DNA of 7,897 bases from Bacteroidales bacterium (lineage in GTDB: Bacteria; Bacteroidota; Bacteroidia; Bacteroidales; UBA932). Numbering within the stretch: the stretch's first letter is position 1; each line of letters starts with the position of its first letter. Under the pieces are notes generated by a model that was given only the letters and a program-made list of their open reading frames with translations, was not told where the DNA came from and searched no databases. The stretch spans positions 1 through 7,897 of the forward strand of contig JAFYIK010000173.1 of assembly GCA_017538685.1 (NCBI GenBank), written 5' to 3'. Positions 1-6,401 of this stretch are shown here, in pieces. The position numbers were made by a program, and so were the translations under genes.

Positions 1-118
1 AAACTGGAACGCTTGAGCTTCATGTCCCGTCACCTCGTCCTTCCGTTTCTTTCGTCGAGCTTTTATGGTTGCGTGATTATTGATTATTGTAAACCATTTT
101 CCCGCAAATGAAAAGATG

Positions 119-156
119 TTTTTGAGATTTTTTTGAAATTTTTTTAAGAAATTTTT
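119..156. promoter_or_regulatory. Phased T-tracts, predicted curved DNA
   Basis: Four T runs lie at 119-123, 128-134, 139-145 and 152-156. Their centres fall near 121, 131, 142 and 154, so they are spaced 10 to 12 bases apart, close to one turn of the helix. A-tracts phased in this way are known to bend DNA. The tracts sit about 280-310 bases upstream of the SusC start. They could bind a nucleoid protein or act as an upstream promoter enhancer, but no function is shown by the sequence itself. Confidence 0.4.
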
Positions 157-290
157 AAAGTATTAAAGTGTAAGTAATCGGCGGGTTATTAGTTTTAAAA
201 TGTAAGCCCTGAAAACGTGTGAAAGTAAAATTATACCACTAAAACCATCGCAGACAGCAAGATACTCAATCTTGGCACCCCTTTTAGTAT

Positions 291-320
291 TTTGTATTTT
301 CGAAAAATATGCCTACCTTG
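291..320 (+). promoter_or_regulatory. Candidate Bacteroidales-type promoter for the SusC unit
   Basis: A TTTG at 291-294 is followed after 19 bases by TACCTTG at 314-320. The Bacteroides primary promoter is described as TTTG at -33 and TAnnTTTG near -7, so the -33 element and spacing fit. The -7 element is one base short of the consensus. If it is used, transcription would begin near 327 and give a leader of roughly 105 bases before the SusC start codon. This is the best match I found by eye in the upstream region and it is weak. An activator-dependent promoter with a poor core is common for such transport loci. Confidence 0.25.
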
Positions 321-344
321 CGGCCAATTCGTTTCATTTTGACC

Positions 345-367
345 CCCTGTTTTGGGCCTGAAACGGG
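345..367 (+). other. Small hairpin in the presumed SusC leader
   Basis: CCC (345-347) plus GTTT (349-352) can pair with AAAC (361-364) plus GGG (365-367). This leaves T348 bulged and an 8-base loop. No T run follows, so it is not an intrinsic terminator. It could be a structural element of the 5' leader, part of an operator, or chance. Confidence 0.2.
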
Positions 368-431
368 TTCCTACACGATAAACTATTTAAATTTATAGTG
401 TATTATTTATTGTTTAACAAATTTAACGCTT

Positions 432-3400
432 ATGAAAAAAATCAAACTTTTTTTCACAGCCCTTGTAGCTCTGATGACCGCTACGGTAGCCTTCGCACAG
501 AATATCGAAGTTACCGGTACGATCACTGACGCTTCAAACGGCGAAGCAGTTCCGGGTGCGACCATCCAGCTCGTCGGAAGCCAGACCAACTACGGTTATT
601 CCGATGCTCTTGGTAACTATTTCATCTCCGTACCCAAGAACGGCCTTCTCGCAGTATCGTGCATGGGCTATGTAACTCAGGAAGTTGCGGTTAACGGCAG
701 GGCAGTTATCAATGTCGCCCTTGATCCGGAAGCCCAGGAGCTTGAAGAGACCATAGTCGTGGCGTTCGGTAAGTCCACCAAAGAGGCATTTACCGGTTCC
801 GCGAAGGTCCTGGGCGATGAGCAGCTCTCGCTGTCTCAGGTGTCCAGCGCAACCAACGCCCTTGCAGGTCAGGTGGCTGGTGTCCAGCTCATCTCCTCTA
901 ACGGCGCTCCTGGTTCCAACGCAACCATCCGCGTTCGTGGTATTTCCTCCATCAACGCAGGAAAGGACCCGCTCATCGTTGTCGACGGTGTGCCTTACGA
1001 TGGTGATATGAACAATATCGCTCCCAGCGATATCGAGTCTATGACCGTTCTTAAGGATGCTGCTTCCAACGCTCTGTACGGTGCCCGTGGTGCCAACGGT
1101 GTTATTATGATCACCACCAAGAAGGGTGCACGTGGAAACACCATCGTGACCTTCGACGCAAAGGTGGGTATCAACACCAAGGCTCTTCAGGAGTACGAGA
1201 CGATCTCCGATCCTCGCGCTTACTATGAGCAGCACTACAAAGCCCTGTACAACTACTACACCGCAGCAGACGGACTTGGACTCCCCGCAGCCGAGGCCCA
1301 TATGCGTGCCAACGACAACCTCTTCCTCGCTGAGGCAGGCGGTCTTGGTTATCAGACCTACACTTTCCCTGCAGGTCAGCTCGCAATCGGTGCCAACGGT
1401 AAGTTCAACCCCGCTGCAACTGAGGGCTATGTCCTTGGCGACTACCTCGTAAAGGCAGACAACTGGGCTAAGGAAGTCTACCGCAAGGGTCTCCGTCAGG
1501 AGTACACCTTCACCGTTTCCGGTGCACAGGACAAGCTTGACTTCTATTCATCTGTCAGCTATCTTGACAACCAGGGTATTACCGACAATTCCAACCACAA
1601 ACGTCTCACCGCTCGTCTGAAGGGAGACTACCAGGCCAAGAAATGGCTCAAGGTCGGTGGAAATATGTCGTATGCCAAGTTCAACTTCAACTCTCTCGGC
1701 AACAACGGTTCCGACGGATCGACCGGTAACATCTGGGCTTACACTTCTCAGATCGCTCCCGTTTATCCTCTCTATATCCGCAACGCCGACGGTACCCAGT
1801 ACTATGATGTGAACGGCATCGCGGTGCTTGATCACGGTAACGGTAACATCGGCCAGGGTGGTATCCCCGGCACTTCCCGTCCGTTCATCACCGACGCTAA
1901 CCCTATCCTTGCAAACCTCTACAACACAAGGAATGCAGAAGGTAATGCACTTTCATCTTCCGGTTATGTGGACGTTCAGCTCCTGAAGGGTCTCACCCTC
2001 ACCGTGAACGCTTCCGCCAACCTCGACGAGACTCGTGAGAACTATGTGTACAACCCGTACTACGGACAGTTCCGTACTACCGGCGGTACCGTGGAAATGT
2101 ATCACAGCCGCGCTTATGCCTGGAACATCCAGCAGCTCCTCAACTACACCGCTGATTTCGGTCTGAACTCTGTGGGACTCCTGCTCGGTCACGAATACTA
2201 CGACAACAGGTACTATCTCCTGGGCGCAGGCAAGAACCATATGTTCTCCCAGTCCAACAAGGAGCTCGACGGTGCTGTGGTTGACGGCCAGAACGCTACT
2301 TCGTACCAGACCCGTTACAACAACGAAGGTTACTTCGGACGTCTCCAGTACGACTTCGCAGACCGTTACTTCCTTTCCGGATCGTTCCGTCGTGAGGCTT
2401 CTTCGAAGTTCCACCCGGATCACCGCTGGGGTAACTTCTGGAGCGCAGGTACAGCCTGGATCCTCACCAAGGAAGACTGGCTCAACATCGCCGGACTCGA
2501 CGAGTTGAAGCTCAAGGCCTCCATCGGTAGCCAGGGTAACGACGATATCGGTTCCTACAGGTACACCGATGTGTTCCAGATCGTCCCTTCAGGAGGCGAG
2601 GTTTCGACCATCTTCTCCACCAAGGGTAACCCTGAGATCACCTGGGAAACCAACACCAACATCAACGCCGGTGTTGAGTTCGCTCTCCTTGACAGCCGTG
2701 TAAGCGGTAGCGTGGAGTACTTCAACCGTCTCACCACCAATATGCTGTTCCCTACTCCGGTGGCTCCTTCACAGGGTTATTCTTCCCTCTACAAGAACGT
2801 CGGTAATATGAGCAACCTCGGTGTTGAAGGCGACTTCACATTCAGCCTCATCAGGAACAAGAACGTCCAGTGGGATGTCAACGCCAACATTACTTGGCTC
2901 CAGAACAAGGTCGTTATGCTCGTGGACAGCGTGAAGGATTCCGAGGTTTACGATGCAGACCTGAACAAGTACGAAGGTTACACCAGCGGCAACTTCTTCG
3001 TCACCGAAGGCGTTCCGATGTACAGCTGGTACACCTATGAGTTCGCAGGTGTGGATCAGAACACCGGTAAGTCTCTCTGGTACAAGAACGTCTATGAGCA
3101 GACCGGTACCGATGATTCCGGCGATCCCGTCTACAGCGATAAGGTTGTCGGCCGCGAGACCACAGACGACTATTCCAAGGCGACCAAGTACCTCCACCAC
3201 AAGAGCACCCTTGCTCCTATCTTCGGTGGCTTCGGTACCTCCATCCGTGCATTCGGCTTCGACCTCGCTGTCAACTTCACCTATCAGCTTGGCGGAACCC
3301 AGTACGACGGCACCTATGCAACATTTATGTATTCTCCTACCGCCAGCCAGACAGGTTACAACTACCACGTCGACCTGCTCAAGTCCTGGACTCCTGAAAA

Positions 3401-3704
3401 CAAGAGCAACGATATCCCTCGTTTCCAGTATGGAGATTCTTATTCAAACGCTCGTTCAACCAGGTTCCTCACCGATGCTTCTTATCTGAACATCCAGAAC
3501 TTGAACCTTGGCTACACCTTCCCTTCCAAGCTGACTGCCAAGACTGCTATCAGCTCGCTCAGGATCTACGCCGCGGTTGAAAACCTGTACTACTGGTCTG
3601 CACGCAAGGGCTTCGACCCTCGTCAGAGCTTCTCTTCTGGAACCACCGGCACGACCTATTCTCCGATGAGGACCATCTCCGGCGGTGTTACTGTGAAATT
3701 CTAA
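432..3704 (+). CDS. SusC/RagA-family TonB-dependent outer-membrane transporter
   Basis: This is the 1090-residue outer-membrane barrel of a SusC/SusD importer, which moves captured oligosaccharides or peptides into the periplasm using TonB energy. A Sec signal peptide covers about residues 1-22 (cleavage after AFA, before QN). A carboxypeptidase-regulatory-like beta-sandwich follows (about 27-100), then a TonB-box-like segment around ETIVVAFG (106-113). The plug (about 115-232) shows the family hallmarks NALAGQVAGV (142-151), RVRGISSIN (167-175), DPLIVVDGVP (179-188) and LKDAASNALYGARGANGV (207-224). The rest is an aromatic-rich barrel ending in Phe, as outer-membrane proteins usually do. There is no STN signalling domain before the beta-sandwich, so direct ECF sigma/anti-sigma control through this protein is unlikely. 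The start at 432 gives an intact signal peptide but has no Shine-Dalgarno site, only A/T-rich sequence. It is first in a three-gene unit. Family assignment is certain; the substrate cannot be read from the sequence. Confidence 0.97.
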   Translation: MKKIKLFFTALVALMTATVAFAQNIEVTGTITDASNGEAVPGATIQLVGSQTNYGYSDALGNYFISVPKNGLLAVSCMGYVTQEVAVNGRAVINVALDPEAQELEETIVVAFGKSTKEAFTGSAKVLGDEQLSLSQVSSATNALAGQVAGVQLISSNGAPGSNATIRVRGISSINAGKDPLIVVDGVPYDGDMNNIAPSDIESMTVLKDAASNALYGARGANGVIMITTKKGARGNTIVTFDAKVGINTKALQEYETISDPRAYYEQHYKALYNYYTAADGLGLPAAEAHMRANDNLFLAEAGGLGYQTYTFPAGQLAIGANGKFNPAATEGYVLGDYLVKADNWAKEVYRKGLRQEYTFTVSGAQDKLDFYSSVSYLDNQGITDNSNHKRLTARLKGDYQAKKWLKVGGNMSYAKFNFNSLGNNGSDGSTGNIWAYTSQIAPVYPLYIRNADGTQYYDVNGIAVLDHGNGNIGQGGIPGTSRPFITDANPILANLYNTRNAEGNALSSSGYVDVQLLKGLTLTVNASANLDETRENYVYNPYYGQFRTTGGTVEMYHSRAYAWNIQQLLNYTADFGLNSVGLLLGHEYYDNRYYLLGAGKNHMFSQSNKELDGAVVDGQNATSYQTRYNNEGYFGRLQYDFADRYFLSGSFRREASSKFHPDHRWGNFWSAGTAWILTKEDWLNIAGLDELKLKASIGSQGNDDIGSYRYTDVFQIVPSGGEVSTIFSTKGNPEITWETNTNINAGVEFALLDSRVSGSVEYFNRLTTNMLFPTPVAPSQGYSSLYKNVGNMSNLGVEGDFTFSLIRNKNVQWDVNANITWLQNKVVMLVDSVKDSEVYDADLNKYEGYTSGNFFVTEGVPMYSWYTYEFAGVDQNTGKSLWYKNVYEQTGTDDSGDPVYSDKVVGRETTDDYSKATKYLHHKSTLAPIFGGFGTSIRAFGFDLAVNFTYQLGGTQYDGTYATFMYSPTASQTGYNYHVDLLKSWTPENKSNDIPRFQYGDSYSNARSTRFLTDASYLNIQNLNLGYTFPSKLTAKTAISSLRIYAAVENLYYWSARKGFDPRQSFSSGTTGTTYSPMRTISGGVTVKF

Positions 3705-3709
3705 TTGAC

Positions 3710-3715
3710 AGGAGG
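3710..3715 (+). promoter_or_regulatory. Strong Shine-Dalgarno site for the SusD gene
   Basis: AGGAGG lies 8 bases before the ATG at 3724, just after the SusC stop. It supports that start codon. A full-consensus site is notable in Bacteroidota, where most genes lack one, and the SusC gene just upstream has none. Confidence 0.8.
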
Positions 3716-3723
3716 ATTGATTT

Positions 3724-5433
3724 ATGAAAAATACAATATTCTCTCTTATCGCAACGGCACTTGCTATCACCGTCCTGGCCGGATGTATCGAGGAGACCGT
3801 CCCTCTCGAGGGCGCAGCCACTTCCGAGCAGATGGCAGAGTCTTCTGCAGCTATGCAGGGCTCCGTGGATGGTATGGTTGCACAGACCTATCAGCCTTAC
3901 TACTTCTTCGGCAGCAGTAACCAGCTGGAGTATGATATCTCCTATGCCGGTCTTCTGATTACCTATGCGCGTATGACCAATGACCTGGTCAACAACTCCA
4001 AGACCATCGGTTACGACTGGTGGTGCGGATATGTGGGTGCATACGGATATGTTATGAACGCCGACAACAACCGTCAGCTCGTTCCTTATATGACCCTCTA
4101 CAAGATCATCAAGAGCGCGAACGACATCATCGGTCCTCTTGCAGGACTTGAGAGCCTGAACGCTGAGCAGAAGATCTATCTTGGAACAGCCTACGCTTAC
4201 AGGGCCCTTATGTATCACGACCTTTACAATATGTATCTGCCGGCTCTTAACGACTATACAGATTGCTCGAAGGTCGACGGCCTGACCGTTCCTATCATCG
4301 TGTCAAGCGCAGAGGAAACTCCTGCATCGAAGACTGCACGTGCTCCGAAGAAGGCCCTTTCCGACTTCGTCATCGCAGACCTCGACAAAGCTGAGGCTCT
4401 CCTCGACGGATACACTCCTTCGAACGGCCGCTATCCCGGCATCGCCGTGGTTTACGGTCTGAAGGCAAGGATGTATCTCGCTATTGCAGATTACGACAAT
4501 GCCGCCACCTATGCCCGCAAGGCTATCACCGCTTCCGGCAAGACCCCTCTTACCGAGGCACAGTGGCACGATCCGAAGACTGCATTCTGCGATGCTAACG
4601 GTAACAATTCCTGGATGTGGTACTACACCATCTCCGGTAACAATATGGGTAACCTCTGTAACCCGACCGGATTCCTCGCTGGCGAGGCTGACTGGGGCTA
4701 CAACTCCCTTACCCAGCTCTCACTGCACAAGTGGCTCTATGACCGTATGAACGGTACCGATTTCCGTAAGAGGTCCTTCATCGATCCTGACCGTACCACC
4801 TACAATGCAGACTACTATCAGTGGGCAGACAAGGCCGGCTATCTTAAAGACTATCCTTTCGAGGATCTTCCTGATTATTTCTCGATCAAGATTCGTTGCA
4901 AGGAAGGCAACTGGCAGACCTATTCTATCGGTGGTGCAGTCGACTGGCCTATGATGCGCGTTGAGGAAATGTACCTCATCGAGGCTGAGGCAGTCGGTAT
5001 GAGAGACGGTGAGGCCGCAGGTGCCGCTCTTCTCGAGGACTTCGTTAAGACCTATCGTGATCCGAGCTACACCTATGTTGCCGCATCTGCTACCTTCAGC
5101 AATGATGGCTTCGTGAAGAACTTCCAGGAGGAGGTCCTTTATCAGAAGAGGATCGAGTTCCTTGGCGAGGGTGTCGGCTACTTCGACGCAAAGCGTATCC
5201 GTCCGGGTATGAAGACCTGGTATGCAGGTTCCAAGGTTATCCACGACACTATGAAATATGATGTCAAGGAAGTTAGCCCGTACTGGAACTTCGTTATTCC
5301 TACCGATGAGATTGAGAACAACGAGTACATTCTCGTTGAGGATGCAGTCACTTCGGAGATTGACGGTGTTACCACTACTCTTAACAACCCGGATCCGACC
5401 AAGAAAATCGAAAACGAGACAACAGTGTTTTAA
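3724..5433 (+). CDS. SusD/RagB-family surface lipoprotein
   Basis: This is the 569-residue ligand-binding lid that sits on the SusC barrel at the cell surface. The signal peptide ends in a clear lipobox, LAG followed by Cys21. The next residues, IEE, are acidic, which fits the rule that negative charge after the lipidated Cys favours surface export in Bacteroidota. The family pattern is plain: a helical TPR-like segment AYAYRALMYHDLYNMY (about 156-171), RVEEMYLIEAEA (412-423) and EEVLYQKRIEFLGEGVGYFDAKR (469-491), the last matching the usual C-terminal SusD signature. Length is normal for the family. The gene starts 19 bases after the SusC stop and is certainly co-transcribed with it. The ligand cannot be inferred: fold conservation is high but binding-site residues vary widely. 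Confidence 0.96.
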   Translation: MKNTIFSLIATALAITVLAGCIEETVPLEGAATSEQMAESSAAMQGSVDGMVAQTYQPYYFFGSSNQLEYDISYAGLLITYARMTNDLVNNSKTIGYDWWCGYVGAYGYVMNADNNRQLVPYMTLYKIIKSANDIIGPLAGLESLNAEQKIYLGTAYAYRALMYHDLYNMYLPALNDYTDCSKVDGLTVPIIVSSAEETPASKTARAPKKALSDFVIADLDKAEALLDGYTPSNGRYPGIAVVYGLKARMYLAIADYDNAATYARKAITASGKTPLTEAQWHDPKTAFCDANGNNSWMWYYTISGNNMGNLCNPTGFLAGEADWGYNSLTQLSLHKWLYDRMNGTDFRKRSFIDPDRTTYNADYYQWADKAGYLKDYPFEDLPDYFSIKIRCKEGNWQTYSIGGAVDWPMMRVEEMYLIEAEAVGMRDGEAAGAALLEDFVKTYRDPSYTYVAASATFSNDGFVKNFQEEVLYQKRIEFLGEGVGYFDAKRIRPGMKTWYAGSKVIHDTMKYDVKEVSPYWNFVIPTDEIENNEYILVEDAVTSEIDGVTTTLNNPDPTKKIENETTVF

Positions 5434-5435
5434 TG

Positions 5436-5441
5436 AAGGAG
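5436..5441 (+). promoter_or_regulatory. Shine-Dalgarno site for the accessory lipoprotein gene
   Basis: AAGGAG lies 4 bases before the ATG at 5446, immediately after the SusD stop. The spacing is shorter than optimal, but the site supports this start, as does the complete lipoprotein signal peptide that follows. Confidence 0.65.
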
Positions 5442-5445
5442 TGAT

Positions 5446-6321
5446 ATGAAAAAGAATTTTTTAGCAATAGCCGTTTCCGCTTTTGCAATTGCGATCGCTC
5501 TTGCAAGCTGTGATAAACCGTTCGTCTACACCCCCGGTGAAGCGGAAGATGTTTCCAAGACCTATGTAGGCGCAGTTATTTCCACTGGTCGTGCCATCGA
5601 GGCTGCTGGTGAGGATGTTGAGGTCCCGTTCCTGAGGAACACCAAAGCTGGTGCTCTGGAAGTGACTCTCTTCCTCGAGGATACCACCGGTATCTTCAGT
5701 CTGGCAAATCCGACCATTACCTTCGCTGACGGAGATTCTGTCGCCGTTGCAAAGGTGTCCTATGATTATGCAGACCTTGAGATGGATGTCACTTACAACA
5801 TCACTGTTGGTATTGCAAGTGAGGAAGTCATCTCCGAGTATATTCCTTCGACTTTCCCTCTTGCCATTATCAAGGCGTGGGAGAACCTCGGAATCGCTCA
5901 GTTCTACGATGACTGGTGGGTTGGTGGCCCGTTCGAAAAGACTCTCCTTAAGTCTCCTGACGGAACCGAGACCTATCGTCTTGTGGCCCCTTGGACCGCA
6001 GAAGAGGTTGAGGCCGGCGGACTTGAGCCTGGCGATGGTATGCCGTATCTTGAGTTCAAGATTGATAGCGATGGTTTCATTACCTATGGTCCGAAACTGA
6101 ATCTTGGATTCTACTATGGCGGCAGGACCTGCCACAACTGGTTCCCGTCAGCAGTCGGTGATGCCGAAGGTTATGCGGCCAATCTTATGGTTGCGGATAA
6201 GGTTGCCCAGTTTACCTGGTACCCGGTTATGAACGAAGGTAAGACCTGGTGGGGCATTAGCTCCGTCGCCTACCTCTCATTCCCTGGTGGACCTGACCTT
6301 GCTACACTGCTCGGTCTCTAG
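5446..6321 (+). CDS. SusCD-associated accessory lipoprotein, two beta-rich domains
   Basis: This is a 291-residue lipoprotein with a signal peptide ending in LAS followed by Cys22. Roughly residues 40-140 alternate polar and hydrophobic residues and contain FSLANPTITFADGD and later VTYNITVGI. This resembles the N-terminal Calx-beta-like sandwich seen in many Bacteroidales surface lipoproteins. The second half (about 145-291) opens with WENLGIAQFYDDWW (145-158), then TYRLVAPW (176-183), and is rich in Trp, Tyr and Gly. That layout recalls Bacteroidales hypothetical proteins with a W-x-x-L-G ... Y-R-x-x-x-P-(Y/W) pattern. The gene begins 12 bases after SusD and ends the unit before a terminator, which is the position where SusE/F-like accessory binding proteins often sit. 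I infer an extracellular ligand-binding role from position and aromatic content. I see no catalytic motif and cannot name a family with confidence. Confidence 0.9.
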   Translation: MKKNFLAIAVSAFAIAIALASCDKPFVYTPGEAEDVSKTYVGAVISTGRAIEAAGEDVEVPFLRNTKAGALEVTLFLEDTTGIFSLANPTITFADGDSVAVAKVSYDYADLEMDVTYNITVGIASEEVISEYIPSTFPLAIIKAWENLGIAQFYDDWWVGGPFEKTLLKSPDGTETYRLVAPWTAEEVEAGGLEPGDGMPYLEFKIDSDGFITYGPKLNLGFYYGGRTCHNWFPSAVGDAEGYAANLMVADKVAQFTWYPVMNEGKTWWGISSVAYLSFPGGPDLATLLGL

Positions 6322-6346
6322 TCTGTAGCTGGAATTACTTAATTTG

Positions 6347-6380
6347 AAGGAACCCGCCCTTTATTCGGGCGGGTTCTTTT
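6347..6380 (+). terminator. Intrinsic terminator after the SusC/SusD/lipoprotein unit
   Basis: GAACCCGCCC (6350-6359) pairs perfectly with GGGCGGGTTC (6367-6376) around a 7-base loop. AAG on the left can extend the stem against the T run 6377-6380, with more T's after one G. A G/C-rich 10-bp stem with a T tail is a textbook intrinsic terminator. It starts 26 bases after the lipoprotein stop codon and ends only about 25 bases before the protease start, so it separates the two transcription units, at least partly. Confidence 0.88.
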
Positions 6381-6401
6381 GTTTACGACAAATTCTTACT
6401 T

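Larger units (their letters stand above)
1..431. other. Intergenic/upstream regulatory region, no confident gene
   Basis: No convincing gene lies in this stretch. It is markedly more A/T-rich than the genes that follow and becomes most so in the last 60 bases before the SusC start. It contains a tandem 7-mer (75-88), four T-tracts spaced about one helical turn apart (119-156), a weak promoter candidate (291-320), a small hairpin (345-367) and a short inverted repeat (382-399). Short open frames cross the first 110 bases on the + strand, but they end in stops and do not read like protein. On the minus strand an ATG at 23-21 could begin a gene that runs off the left edge. The region most likely holds the control signals for the SusC/SusD unit, and possibly for a divergent gene as well. 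Confidence 0.6.

Noticed and set aside
1..111. Plus-strand open frame running from the left edge to a stop at 109-111
   Set aside because: The translation does not look like a protein C-terminus, and the frame runs into an A/T-rich region. A chance open frame is more likely.
273..294. TGGCAC suggesting a sigma-54 promoter
   Set aside because: Sigma-54 promoters need GC ten bases after the GG. Here that position reads AG, and no TTGC element follows at the right distance.
534..1301. Minus-strand open frame of 255 codons opposite the SusC N-terminal region
   Set aside because: It lies wholly opposite a confidently assigned domain-rich gene. Its translation is rich in Val, Gly, Cys and His without recognisable motifs, as expected from the complement of a strongly codon-biased gene.
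2769..3368. Minus-strand open frame of 199 codons opposite the SusC barrel
   Set aside because: Same reasoning: it is a by-product of biased codon use on the + strand, with no signal peptide, domain pattern or start context.
5461..6135. Minus-strand open frame of 224 codons opposite the accessory lipoprotein
   Set aside because: The + strand frame has a Shine-Dalgarno site, a lipoprotein signal and operon spacing. The minus frame has none of these.
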